Position numbers and translations under genes: made by a program. DNA of 64,000 bases, from assembly GCF_041397485.1 (NCBI RefSeq), contig NZ_JAWKWO010000003.1:186001-250000 (forward strand), in the 5' to 3' direction. This stretch comes from Zhengella sp020637775. GTDB lineage: Bacteria > Pseudomonadota > Alphaproteobacteria > Rhizobiales > Rhizobiaceae. The notes under the pieces were generated by a model. The model was not told the origin of the DNA and did no database searches. It saw only the letters and a list, made by a program, of their open reading frames with translations. This document shows, one piece after another, positions 1 to 8,329 of the stretch; position 1 is the stretch's first letter, and every line of letters starts with the position of its first letter.

Positions 1-1
1 G

Positions 2-1288
2 GGCCGGCTTACGCCCGAGGATTATGTCCGCAACTTTTCCGACCTGCATCCGCCGCTGGATGCACATGAAGCACGCGTGGAGGCGGATCGCTGCTATTTC
101 TGTCACGACGCGCCGTGCATGAATGCCTGCCCGACCGCCATCGACATTCCGATGTTCATCCGGCAGATCCAGACGGGCAATCCGCTGGGGGCGGCAAAGA
201 CCATTTTCGACCAGAACATCCTGGGCGGCATGTGTGCCCGGGTCTGCCCGACGGAGACGCTGTGCGAGGAGGTTTGCGTGCGCGAGGTGGCCGAGGGCAA
301 GCCGGTGCGCATTGGCGAGCTGCAGCGCTTCGCCACCGATACGGCGATGCGCCAGGGCAAGCAGTTCTATGGCCGGGCGCCTGCCACCGGGAAAACGGTT
401 GCTGTTGTCGGCGCAGGTCCGGCGGGGCTGGCATGCGCCCACCGGCTGGCCATGAAGGGCCATGCGGTGGAGGTTTTCGAGGCGAGGCCAAAGGCAGGCG
501 GCCTGAACGAATACGGTATTGCCGCCTACAAGGCGACCGATCGTTTTGCCGAGGCCGAGGTGAATTACGTGACCGCGATTGGCGGCATCGCGATCCACAA
601 TGGCAAGGCATTGGGCCGGGACGTTCATCTCGGCGACCTGCTGGACCGGTATGACGCGGTGTTCCTCGGCATGGGGCTGGCAGGGGTGAATTCGCTGGGC
701 AATGCGGATGCGCAGGCCGAGGGCTCCGACGATGCGGTGGAATGGATTGCCGGGTTGCGCCAGGCCGGCGATCTGGCCGGCATTCCGGTGGGGCGGCGTG
801 TCGTCGTCATCGGCGGTGGCATGACGGCCATCGACGCGGCCGTCCAGGCCAGGGGCCTGGGGGCGGAAGAGGTGACGGTGGCCTATCGCGGGCCGCAGGC
901 GCGCATGAAGGCGTCGGGTTTCGAGCAGGAACTGGCGCAGACCAAGGGCGTGGTGCTGCGTTTCGGCATGCAGCCGAAGCGTATCGTTTCGGACGGCGGC
1001 CGGGTGGTTGCTGTCGAGTTCGAACGCGATGGCGAGACGGTGGCGATTGCCTGCGACCAGGTGTTCAAGGCGATCGGCCAGACCTTCGAGCCGTCGAGCC
1101 TGAACGGCTCGTCCCCGTCCATCACGCTGGAGGGCGGGCGCATTGCCGTGGACGCGGAGGGGCGCACGTCGCTTCCGGCCGTCTGGGCAGGAGGCGACTG
1201 CACCAATAGCGGCGACGACCTGACCGTCACGGCCGTGGCGCAGGGCCGCGATGCCGCCGAATCCATTCATCAAGCGCTGATCGCCTGA
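2..1288 (+). CDS. preT: NAD-dependent dihydropyrimidine dehydrogenase subunit PreT, 5' end cut by window
   Basis: Electron-input subunit of the bacterial dihydropyrimidine dehydrogenase, which passes electrons from NAD(P)H to PreA so that uracil or thymine can be reduced. The open frame runs from base 2 with no start, so about 20 N-terminal residues lie outside the window; the in-frame GTG at 77 is internal because the sequence before it already fits the family. Visible motifs are a cysteine-rich N-terminal [4Fe-4S] region (CYFCHDAPC, then CARVCPTETLCEEVC), an FAD-binding VGAGPAGLA loop and a second dinucleotide loop VVVIGGGMTAIDAA. It lies 17 bp before preA. The family call is firm; the nucleotide cofactor preference cannot be read from sequence. 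Confidence 0.93.
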   Translation, partial: GRLTPEDYVRNFSDLHPPLDAHEARVEADRCYFCHDAPCMNACPTAIDIPMFIRQIQTGNPLGAAKTIFDQNILGGMCARVCPTETLCEEVCVREVAEGKPVRIGELQRFATDTAMRQGKQFYGRAPATGKTVAVVGAGPAGLACAHRLAMKGHAVEVFEARPKAGGLNEYGIAAYKATDRFAEAEVNYVTAIGGIAIHNGKALGRDVHLGDLLDRYDAVFLGMGLAGVNSLGNADAQAEGSDDAVEWIAGLRQAGDLAGIPVGRRVVVIGGGMTAIDAAVQARGLGAEEVTVAYRGPQARMKASGFEQELAQTKGVVLRFGMQPKRIVSDGGRVVAVEFERDGETVAIACDQVFKAIGQTFEPSSLNGSSPSITLEGGRIAVDAEGRTSLPAVWAGGDCTNSGDDLTVTAVAQGRDAAESIHQALIA

Positions 1289-1305
1289 CAGGGAGGAGAG
1301 AACCC

Positions 1306-2619
1306 ATGGCCAATCTTGCTTCCAACTTTCTCGGCATCAGGTCGCCCAATCCGTTCTGGCTGGCCTCGGCGCCGCCAACCGACAAGGAATACAATGTGCG
1401 CCGTGCCTTCGAGGCCGGCTGGGGCGGCGTCGTCTGGAAGACCCTCGGCGAGGCGGGACCGCCGGTCGTCAATGTCAACGGGCCGCGCTACGGTGCGATC
1501 TGGGGTGCTGACAGGCGCCTGCTGGGCCTCAACAATATCGAACTGATCACCGACCGGCCGCTGGAGGTGAACCTTCGCGAGATCAAGGCGGTCAAGCGCG
1601 ACTATCCGGACCGGGCGCTGATCGTTTCGCTCATGGTCCCCTGCGAGGAGAACGCCTGGAAGGCCATCCTGCCGCTGGTGGAGGAAACCGGCGCGGATGG
1701 CATAGAGCTGAATTTCGGTTGTCCGCACGGCATGGCCGAGCGCGGCATGGGCTCCGCCGTGGGCCAGGTGCCGGAATATATCGAGATGGTGACCCGCTGG
1801 TGCAAGCAGAACACGCGGATGCCGGTCATCGTGAAGCTGACACCCAACATCACCAACATCATCTATCCGGCGGAGGCGGCCAGGCGCGGCGGCGCGGATG
1901 CCGTCAGCCTCATCAACACCATCAACTCGATCACCTCGGTCGATCTTGACAGTTTCGCGCCCGAGCCGACCATTGACGGCAAGGGAACCCATGGCGGCTA
2001 TTGCGGGCCGGCGGTCAAGCCGATCGCGCTGAACATGGTGGCCGAGATCGCGCGCAATCCGGCCACGGCGGGCCTGCCCATTTCCGGCATTGGCGGCGTG
2101 ACCACCTGGCGCGACGCGGCCGAATTCCTGGCACTCGGCTGCGGCACGGTGCAGGTCTGCACGGCGGCGATGACCTACGGGTTCAAGGTGGTGCAGGAGA
2201 TGATCGCCGGCCTCGAAAACTGGATGGACGAGAAGGGCCATGCCGATCTCGACAGCGTCATCGGCCGGGCTGTCGGCAACGTCACCGACTGGCAGTATCT
2301 CAACCTCAACTATGTCACCAAGGCGCGCATCGACCAGGATGCCTGCATCCAGTGCGGGCGCTGCCACATTGCCTGCGAGGACACCTCGCACCAGGCGATC
2401 ACGCACATGGTGGACGGCAAGCGCCATTTCGAGGTGCTGGAAGAGGAATGCGTGGGCTGCAACCTTTGCGTCGACGTCTGCCCGGTGGATAACTGCATCA
2501 CCATGGTGCCGTTGCAAGCCGGGGCGCTGGACAAGCGTACGGGCAAGGTGGTCGAAGGCGAGTATGGAAACTGGACCACGCATCCCAACAATCCGGCAGT
2601 CCGGCAGGCCGCCGAATAG
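1306..2619 (+). CDS. preA: NAD-dependent dihydropyrimidine dehydrogenase subunit PreA
   Basis: Catalytic subunit that reduces uracil/thymine to the 5,6-dihydro form in the cytoplasm. The 437-residue protein has a dihydroorotate-dehydrogenase-like FMN TIM barrel (about residues 1-330) and a C-terminal 2x[4Fe-4S] ferredoxin domain (CIQCGRCHIAC and CVGCNLCVDVC). The barrel holds NFGCPHGMAERGMG; the position matching the catalytic Cys of mammalian DPYD reads Val (GMGSAVGQ), as I recall for E. coli PreA, so this looks normal for bacteria. The ATG is preceded by GGGAGGAGAG. PreT and PreA probably form a heteromer. Downstream dihydropyrimidinase, amidohydrolase and aminotransferase genes complete the reductive route. 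Confidence 0.95.
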   Translation: MANLASNFLGIRSPNPFWLASAPPTDKEYNVRRAFEAGWGGVVWKTLGEAGPPVVNVNGPRYGAIWGADRRLLGLNNIELITDRPLEVNLREIKAVKRDYPDRALIVSLMVPCEENAWKAILPLVEETGADGIELNFGCPHGMAERGMGSAVGQVPEYIEMVTRWCKQNTRMPVIVKLTPNITNIIYPAEAARRGGADAVSLINTINSITSVDLDSFAPEPTIDGKGTHGGYCGPAVKPIALNMVAEIARNPATAGLPISGIGGVTTWRDAAEFLALGCGTVQVCTAAMTYGFKVVQEMIAGLENWMDEKGHADLDSVIGRAVGNVTDWQYLNLNYVTKARIDQDACIQCGRCHIACEDTSHQAITHMVDGKRHFEVLEEECVGCNLCVDVCPVDNCITMVPLQAGALDKRTGKVVEGEYGNWTTHPNNPAVRQAAE

Positions 2620-2712
2620 CGCTCTCGGTTCCTCCCCCGAGCGGGCCGGGCCGGCTGTGGCCCGGCATGCGGTTGACGGCCGGTCCCGGCGCGCAAGGAA
2701 AGGGGAACCCCG

Positions 2713-3621
2713 TTGAGCGGACACGGCCATGCCATCGGGCGGCAGAAGTGGCTGGGCCATCTGGCCATGATGCTGTTCGCGGCGCTGATCGCCGGCTCCT
2801 TTTCCTTCGGAGCGCTGACAGCGCCGCATATCGGTGCGGCGCCCATCACGGCAATCCGATTCGTTCTGGGGGCTGCGGTGATGGCGCTGGTCGTTGCGCT
2901 GACGGTGCGCCACGGGCTGCGCTGGCCGCAGCAACCATGGCGCTTCGTCCTGCTCGGCGGCCTGATGGGCGTCTATTTCGTCACGATGTTCATCGCGCTC
3001 GGCATCGCCAGGCCCGTGTCCATCGGCGCGGTTTTCACGCTCAATCCGTTTTTCTCCGCCATTTTCGGCTACGTCCTGTTGCGGCAGGTGCCGCGCCCCA
3101 TCGTGCTTGCCAGTCTGCTGGTCGCGGCGGCCGGTGCGGTTTGGGTAATCTTCCGCGGCGATCTGAACGCCATGCTGCGCTTCGAGATCGGGCGAGGCGA
3201 GCTGATCTACCTTTTCGGCGTCATCTGCCACGCCGCCTATGCACCCTTGATCCGCAAGTTCTCCAGGGGTGAACCCGTTGCGGTCTCGACCCTGTGGTCG
3301 GTGACGGCGACCGCGCTTCTCGTTTCGCTCTATGGCTGGACCGGGATCGGCGAAACCGACTGGACGGCGCTGCCGGCAATCGTCTGGATTGCGGTGGGCT
3401 ATCTCGGCATCGTGACAACGGCGTTCACGCTTTTCCTGCTGCAATTCGCCTCGCTGCGCCTTCCCGCCGCCAAGGTCTATGCCTACGGCTACCTCACGCC
3501 CGCCTTCATCATCCTGCTGGAGGGCATGATCGGGCATGGCTGGGCGGCGCCGGTCGTGATGGCCGGCGCGCTGGTCACGCTGCTCGGGCTGGTCGTCCTG
3601 GCGCTTTCGCCGGACATGTGA
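2713..3621 (+). CDS. EamA/DMT-family transporter
   Basis: Predicted inner-membrane drug/metabolite transporter of about 302 residues, the usual size for two EamA repeats (ten helices). Hydrophobic segments alternate with short loops throughout, with a repeat boundary near residue 150. I chose the TTG at 2713 because AGGGGAAC lies just upstream and the first helix follows in register; no better ATG occurs before it. The gene lies between preA and the rutR-like regulator on the same strand as preA, so export or import of a pyrimidine breakdown product is possible. Substrate cannot be predicted for this superfamily. Confidence 0.8.
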   Translation: MSGHGHAIGRQKWLGHLAMMLFAALIAGSFSFGALTAPHIGAAPITAIRFVLGAAVMALVVALTVRHGLRWPQQPWRFVLLGGLMGVYFVTMFIALGIARPVSIGAVFTLNPFFSAIFGYVLLRQVPRPIVLASLLVAAAGAVWVIFRGDLNAMLRFEIGRGELIYLFGVICHAAYAPLIRKFSRGEPVAVSTLWSVTATALLVSLYGWTGIGETDWTALPAIVWIAVGYLGIVTTAFTLFLLQFASLRLPAAKVYAYGYLTPAFIILLEGMIGHGWAAPVVMAGALVTLLGLVVLALSPDM

Positions 3622-3640
3622 GGCAGGCGGACCGACCGTC

Positions 3641-3952
3641 TCAGCCGATGGAGCGCGATTCGAACATCAGCAGTTCCGCCCCGCCATCGGCGAAATTCGC
3701 CAGATCGGCAGCGGCCGCCTTGCCTTCGGGCGAAGCAAGGCCGGCCTTGAGATCCGCCAGTGAGCCGAAATACAGCGTGGCGACGAGGTGAACATCTGTC
3801 TCGCCCTTCGGGCCGGTCACCGGACCGGTGGACACATCGAAGCGCTTGACGCCGGGTATGGCCTGGGCCAGCGGAACATGGGTGGCAGCATAATGGGCAT
3901 CGAATGCAGCCTTGTCCTTGGGTGTGCGGTAGATGACAACGAGTTTTGCCAT
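3641..3952 (-). CDS. EthD-family small protein
   Basis: A 103-residue protein with the ferredoxin-like alpha/beta-barrel signature of the EthD family: an N-terminal strand ending in Tyr-Arg, then FDAHYAATHVPLAQAIPGV, whose His and Pro are family hallmarks. Its strand order resembles stress-responsive dimeric barrels. EthD proteins are often encoded beside catabolic genes, but their chemistry is mostly unassigned. The start has a strong Shine-Dalgarno (GGGAGGAGACC before ATG). It is transcribed opposite to preTA and in the same direction as the rutR-like gene, 102 bp downstream of it, so the two may be co-transcribed. No pathway role is claimed. Confidence 0.8.
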   Translation of the reverse strand: MAKLVVIYRTPKDKAAFDAHYAATHVPLAQAIPGVKRFDVSTGPVTGPKGETDVHLVATLYFGSLADLKAGLASPEGKAAAADLANFADGGAELLMFESRSIG

Positions 3953-4054
3953 GGTCTCCTCCCTCGCTTGGATCGACTGTCACTGTCAGGGAGGACAAGC
4001 CTGAACCTTTTGCCCGCGCATATCCAGTGCCGGGCCTGACAAAAGCCCGGGCGG

Positions 4055-4687
4055 CTAGTTCGCGGGCTTGAGGCCGTCGAGGAAGAGCTGTTCAAGGAAG
4101 CGGGCAGCATCCTCGTAGCGGCCGTCCCCGCCACGGTCGGGACCGAGCACGGTGCAGACCTGCGTATCGAAGTCCGCGTAGTGCTGGGTGGTGGCCCAGA
4201 TGGCGAAGATCAGGTGGTAGGGGTCGGCCTGTTTCAGCTTTCCCGCGCGCATCCAGCTTTTCAGCACCTTGGCCTTTTCATCGACCAGCGGCTTCAGTTC
4301 ACCTTCGAGCATGGCCATGATGCGTGGCGCGCCCTGGAGGATCTCATTGGCGAAGAGGCGGCTCTCGCGGGGGAAGTCGCGCGCCATCTCGATCTTGCGG
4401 CGGATATAGGAGCGCAGTTCGACAATGGCATCGCCGGCCTCGTCCATTTCCTTGAGCGGATCGAGCCACATGTCGAGAAGCCCATGGATCAGCGTCTCGA
4501 AAATGGCTTCCTTGGTCTTGAAGTAATAAAGCAGGTTGGGCTTGGACATGCCCGCCGCTTCCGCGATCTGGTCGATTGTCGCGCCGCGAAATCCGTGCGA
4601 TGAAAAGACATCGAGGGCCGCTTCGAGAATGATCTCGCGCTTTTCGCGCTGGATTCGCGTCTGGGGCCGGTTTTCCGTCATCGCCAT
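4055..4687 (-). CDS. rutR: TetR-family repressor, RutR type
   Basis: A 210-residue one-component repressor. Residues about 15-65 form a TetR helix-turn-helix (ATIDQIAEAAGMSKPNLLYYF); the rest matches the RutR/YcdC ligand domain, with family-typical sequence such as LRSYIRRKIEMARDFPRESRLF. RutR proteins sense uracil or thymine and derepress pyrimidine catabolism. Its divergent neighbour, the aminotransferase at 4881, has a near-perfect RutR-type palindrome overlapping its probable transcription start, which supports the assignment. Two start codons (4687 and 4681) are equivalent and neither has a clear ribosome site. In E. coli RutR governs the oxidative Rut pathway; here it would govern the reductive one. 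Confidence 0.85.
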   Translation of the reverse strand: MAMTENRPQTRIQREKREIILEAALDVFSSHGFRGATIDQIAEAAGMSKPNLLYYFKTKEAIFETLIHGLLDMWLDPLKEMDEAGDAIVELRSYIRRKIEMARDFPRESRLFANEILQGAPRIMAMLEGELKPLVDEKAKVLKSWMRAGKLKQADPYHLIFAIWATTQHYADFDTQVCTVLGPDRGGDGRYEDAARFLEQLFLDGLKPAN

Positions 4688-4771
4688 GGCGGAACAGTCC
4701 GGTTCTTGTGCATCTGGCCGGGGAGCGCCAGCTTAAATACGGTCACGGTTGTCCTTCTCCAGCAATTTCCC

Positions 4772-4816
4772 TTGACCCTCGCATTGGCAATGCTACGATT
4801 TGTCCAACCGGTCAAA
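4772..4816 (+). promoter_or_regulatory. Promoter with overlapping RutR-type operator
   Basis: A palindrome at 4799-4816, TTTGTCCAACCGGTCAAA, matches the RutR consensus TTGACCA-nn-TGGTCAA with two substitutions. It is preceded by a -35-like TTGACC (4772-4777) and, 16 bp on, a -10-like TACGAT (4794-4799). The palindrome would cover the transcription start, the classical position for repression. The site is between rutR and the aminotransferase operon and could control both directions. The consensus is recalled knowledge; the fit is read directly from sequence. Confidence 0.75.
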
Positions 4817-4880
4817 AAATATGTATCACAGCTTGTGCCGTGGTCAAACAGTGCCGGATCAACAACCGGGAGAAAGCCGC

Positions 4881-6209
4881 ATGTCCAACCGTCTTGCCGT
4901 GGCGCCGAACGATCTGAGCGCGTTCTGGATGCCGTTCACGGCCAATCGCCAGTTCAAGAAGGCGCCGCGCATGCTGGTCGGCGCGCAGGACATGCATTAC
5001 ACCGCATCCGATGGCCGCAAGATCCTCGACGGGACGGCGGGTCTGTGGTGCGTGAATGCCGGCCATTGCCGTCCGAAGATCACCGAGGCGATTCGCGAGC
5101 AGGCGGGCGAACTTGACTATGCGCCGGCCTTCCAGATGGGCCATCCCAAGGCGTTCGAACTGGCCAACCGGCTCATCGACATAGCGCCGGACAACATGGC
5201 GCATGTGCTGTTCACCAATTCGGGTTCCGAATCTGTCGATACGGCGCTGAAAGTGGCGATTGCCTATCACAGGGCCAAGGGCAACGGATCGCGGTTCCGC
5301 CTGATCGGCCGCGAGCGCGGCTATCACGGCGTCAATTTCGGTGGCATTTCGGTGGGCGGCATCGTGGCCAACCGCAAGATGTTCGGTACGCTGCTGACCG
5401 GCGTCGACCACATGCCGCACACCCACCAGCCGGGCAAGAACGCGTTCACCCGCGGCGAGCCCGAGCATGGCGGGGACCTGGCGGACGAGCTGGAGCGCAT
5501 CGTGACGTTGCACGACGCCTCGACCATCGCGGCGGTCATCGTCGAGCCGGTGGCCGGTTCGACGGGCGTTCTCATTCCGCCGAAGGGTTACCTGCAGCGC
5601 CTGCGCGACATCTGCACCAAGCACGGCATCCTGCTGATCTTTGACGAGGTCATCACCGGGTACGGCCGGCTCGGCACGCCGTTCGGCGCGGACTATTTCG
5701 GCGTGAAGCCCGATATCATGGTGACCGCCAAGGGGCTGACCAACGGCGTGATCCCGATGGGCGCGGTCTTCGTGACCAAGGAAATCCATGACACGTTCAT
5801 GACCGGGCCGGAGCACCTGATCGAGTTCTTCCACGGCTATACCTATTCGGGCAACCCGATCGCCTCGGCCGCCGCCATCGCCACACTGGATACCTACAAG
5901 GAAGAGGGCCTGCTGGAACGCGGTGCGGAACTGGCGCAGCATTGGGAAGACGCGCTGCATTCGCTGAAGGATGCGCCGCATGTCATCGACATTCGCAATA
6001 TCGGCCTTGTCGGCGCCATCGAGCTGGAGCCGATTGCCGGCGAGCCGACGCGCCGGGCCTTCTCGGCCTTCGTCAAGGCGTTCGAAAAGGGTGCGCTGAT
6101 CCGCACCACCGGCGACATCATCGCCCTGTCGCCGCCGCTGATCATCACGAAGGGCCAGATCGACGAACTCATCGACCATGTGCGCGAGGTGCTGAACGAA
6201 GTGGATTGA
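4881..6209 (+). CDS. Omega-amino acid (beta-alanine)--pyruvate aminotransferase
   Basis: Class III PLP-dependent aminotransferase of 442 residues. The Schiff-base lysine lies in the PDIMVTAKGLTNG motif, preceded by the PLP-binding Asp of LLIFDEVITGYGRLG. Homologues transfer the amino group of beta-alanine (or 3-aminoisobutyrate) to pyruvate, giving malonate semialdehyde and alanine, which fits as the last step of reductive uracil breakdown here. I place the start at ATG 4881, where GGGAGAAAG precedes it; the same frame opens upstream but that would place coding sequence over the operator at 4799-4816. First gene of a likely operon running to the ABC substrate-binding gene. Confidence 0.9.
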   Translation: MSNRLAVAPNDLSAFWMPFTANRQFKKAPRMLVGAQDMHYTASDGRKILDGTAGLWCVNAGHCRPKITEAIREQAGELDYAPAFQMGHPKAFELANRLIDIAPDNMAHVLFTNSGSESVDTALKVAIAYHRAKGNGSRFRLIGRERGYHGVNFGGISVGGIVANRKMFGTLLTGVDHMPHTHQPGKNAFTRGEPEHGGDLADELERIVTLHDASTIAAVIVEPVAGSTGVLIPPKGYLQRLRDICTKHGILLIFDEVITGYGRLGTPFGADYFGVKPDIMVTAKGLTNGVIPMGAVFVTKEIHDTFMTGPEHLIEFFHGYTYSGNPIASAAAIATLDTYKEEGLLERGAELAQHWEDALHSLKDAPHVIDIRNIGLVGAIELEPIAGEPTRRAFSAFVKAFEKGALIRTTGDIIALSPPLIITKGQIDELIDHVREVLNEVD

Positions 6210-6278
6210 AACTGATCGATCCAATCGGGGCAGACCCGCCGCATGCCGCTCCAAACAAGAACCAGAAGGGGAACAGGA

Positions 6279-7529
6279 ATGGCAGCACCGGGGGAAAACT
6301 TGCGAATCAATGCCGACAGGCTGTGGGATTCGCTGATGGAGATGGCCAAGATCGGCCCGGGCGTGGCTGGCGGCAACAACCGCCAGACGCTGACCGATGC
6401 CGATGGCGAAGGCCGCCGTCTCTTCCAGGCATGGTGTGAAGCTGCCGGCTGCACCATGGGCGTGGACGAAATGGGCAACATGTTCGCCATGCGACCCGGC
6501 GAGGACGCGGACGCGCTGCCGGTCTATGTCGGCTCGCACCTGGACACGCAGCCGACGGGCGGAAAATACGACGGCGTGCTCGGCGTGCTGGGCGGCCTGG
6601 AAGTCGTCCGTACGCTGAACGACCTGGGCATCAAGACGAAACATCCCATCGTTGTCACCAACTGGACAAACGAGGAGGGAACGCGTTTCGCGCCCGCCAT
6701 GCTCGCTTCGGGCGTGTTTGCCGGTGTCCACGGGCAGGATTGGGCCTATGACAGGACCGATGCCGATGGCCGGCGCTTCGGCGACGAACTGGTGCGCATC
6801 GGCTGGAAGGGTGAGGAACAGGTGGGCGCGCGCAAGATGCACGCCTTCTTTGAACTGCATATCGAGCAGGGCCCGATCCTGGAAGCCGAAGGCAAGGACA
6901 TCGGCGTCGTCACCCACGGGCAGGGGCTTTCCTGGACCCAGGTGACGGTGACCGGCAAGGAGGCGCATACCGGTTCGACACCGATGCCGATGCGCCGCAA
7001 TGCCGGTCTTGGCATGGCGCGCATTCTTCAGCTCGTCGACGAGATCGCGCTTTCCCATGCACCTCATGCTGTTGGCGCGGCCGGTCATATCGAGGTTCAT
7101 CCCAACAGCCGCAATGTGATTCCGGGCAAGGCCATCTTCACCGTGGACTTCCGCTCGCCCGACCTTGCCGTGATCCAGGACATGGAACAGCGCCTGAAGA
7201 TCGGGGCAAAGGAAATCTGCGATGAAATGGGCCTGCAGGTGGAGTTCGAGAAGGTCGGCGGGTTTGATCCGGTCGAATTCGACGAGGGCTGCGTGAAGGC
7301 CATCCGCGATGCCGCGGAGCGGCTGGGTTACTCGCATCGCAACATCATTTCCGGGGCCGGGCACGACGCCTGCTGGATCAACCGGGTGGCGCCAACGGCG
7401 ATGGTGATGTGCCCCTGCGTGGACGGGCTTTCGCACAACGAGGCGGAGGAGATTTCCAAGGACTGGGCGCGGGCCGGGGCCGACGTGCTGTTCCATGCGG
7501 TGGTCGAAACCGCGCAGATCGTCGAGTGA
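6279..7529 (+). CDS. M20-family N-carbamoyl amidohydrolase (beta-ureidopropionase type)
   Basis: Metal-dependent hydrolase of 416 residues expected to cut N-carbamoyl-beta-alanine to beta-alanine, CO2 and ammonia. Metal-binding motifs typical of the hydantoinase/carbamoylase group are clear: GSHLDT (85-90), NEEGTRF (131-137), HIEQGP (194-199) and GAGHDA near the C-terminus. Start at ATG 6279 is set by AGGGGAACAGG; an in-frame ATG at 6243 lacks a site. L-carbamoylases and allantoate amidohydrolases share this fold, but neighbouring dihydropyrimidinase and PreTA favour ureidopropionase activity. Confidence 0.9.
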   Translation: MAAPGENLRINADRLWDSLMEMAKIGPGVAGGNNRQTLTDADGEGRRLFQAWCEAAGCTMGVDEMGNMFAMRPGEDADALPVYVGSHLDTQPTGGKYDGVLGVLGGLEVVRTLNDLGIKTKHPIVVTNWTNEEGTRFAPAMLASGVFAGVHGQDWAYDRTDADGRRFGDELVRIGWKGEEQVGARKMHAFFELHIEQGPILEAEGKDIGVVTHGQGLSWTQVTVTGKEAHTGSTPMPMRRNAGLGMARILQLVDEIALSHAPHAVGAAGHIEVHPNSRNVIPGKAIFTVDFRSPDLAVIQDMEQRLKIGAKEICDEMGLQVEFEKVGGFDPVEFDEGCVKAIRDAAERLGYSHRNIISGAGHDACWINRVAPTAMVMCPCVDGLSHNEAEEISKDWARAGADVLFHAVVETAQIVE

Positions 7530-7536
7530 GGCTTCC

Positions 7537-8295
7537 TTGACCTTCACCCAGAACAAAGCGGTGGCCACGACAGACGAGGCGCAACTGCGCATCGACCTGG
7601 CCGCTGCACTCAGGCTGGCGGCGCGCAATGACTGGCACGAGGGCGTCGCCAACCATTTTTCCGCCGCCGTTTCTGCAGACGGGAAGCAATTCCTGGTCAA
7701 TCCGCGCTGGCGGCATTTCTCGCGGGTGAAGGCATCGGACCTGCTGCTGGTGGATGCCGACGACCCGGAAACGATGAAACGGGCGGATGCGCCGGACCCG
7801 TCCGCCTGGTCGATCCATTCGGCCATTCACCGGCGGCTGCCGCAAGCACGCGTGGCGCTGCACCTGCACCCGCCTTACGCCACCACACTGGCCTGCCTGG
7901 AGGATCCGGTGATCTACCCGGTAGACCAGGTGACGGCGCGTTTCTTCCGGCGGATCGCCTACGACCTCGACTTCGGCGGCATTGCGACGCAGGAAGCCGA
8001 GGGCGAGCGGATCGCCGCGGCCATCGGCAATCACCGGCAGGTGCTGATGGGCAATCATGGCGTGACGACCGTCGCCCCCACGGTCGCGGACGCCGTCGAT
8101 GCCATGTACCATCTGGAAGGGGCGGCGCGCCAGCTCGTGCTCGCCTATCAGACGGGCCGGCCGCTGGCCGTCATGGATGACGACCTGGCGGAGGCGACAG
8201 CAGCGGAATGGGAGGTCTACCGGGAGGCCGAGTTCGCCCATTTCGAGGAGATGAAGCACATTCTGGACGAGGAAGAACCCTCTTACGCCGAGTGA
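7537..8295 (+). CDS. Class II aldolase/adducin-family protein
   Basis: A 252-residue protein with the class II aldolase fold. The zinc-ligand pair HLH (HLHPPYATTLACL, about residue 108) and the later GNHGV His (about residue 173) are present. Family members cleave sugar phosphates or act as decarboxylases; the substrate is unknown. It sits 7 bp after the amidohydrolase and 34 bp before dihydropyrimidinase, so it is almost certainly co-expressed with pyrimidine catabolism although no step needs it. Start is uncertain: TTG 7537 with GTGAGG five bases upstream is preferred; GTG 7561 is an alternative without a site. Confidence 0.8.
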   Translation: MTFTQNKAVATTDEAQLRIDLAAALRLAARNDWHEGVANHFSAAVSADGKQFLVNPRWRHFSRVKASDLLLVDADDPETMKRADAPDPSAWSIHSAIHRRLPQARVALHLHPPYATTLACLEDPVIYPVDQVTARFFRRIAYDLDFGGIATQEAEGERIAAAIGNHRQVLMGNHGVTTVAPTVADAVDAMYHLEGAARQLVLAYQTGRPLAVMDDDLAEATAAEWEVYREAEFAHFEEMKHILDEEEPSYAE

Positions 8296-8329
8296 GCCGG
8301 ACCAAGTATAACCATAAGGGGAACGGACC

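Noticed and set aside
1270..3537. 755-codon open frame on the minus strand opposite preA and the EamA gene
   Set aside because: It is the antisense of two genes with clear family motifs. Its translation is Arg/Asp/His-rich with no domain, as expected from GC-rich third positions.
4812..7826. 1004-codon minus-strand open frame opposite the aminotransferase and amidohydrolase
   Set aside because: Antisense artefact; both plus-strand genes carry catalytic motifs and ribosome sites.
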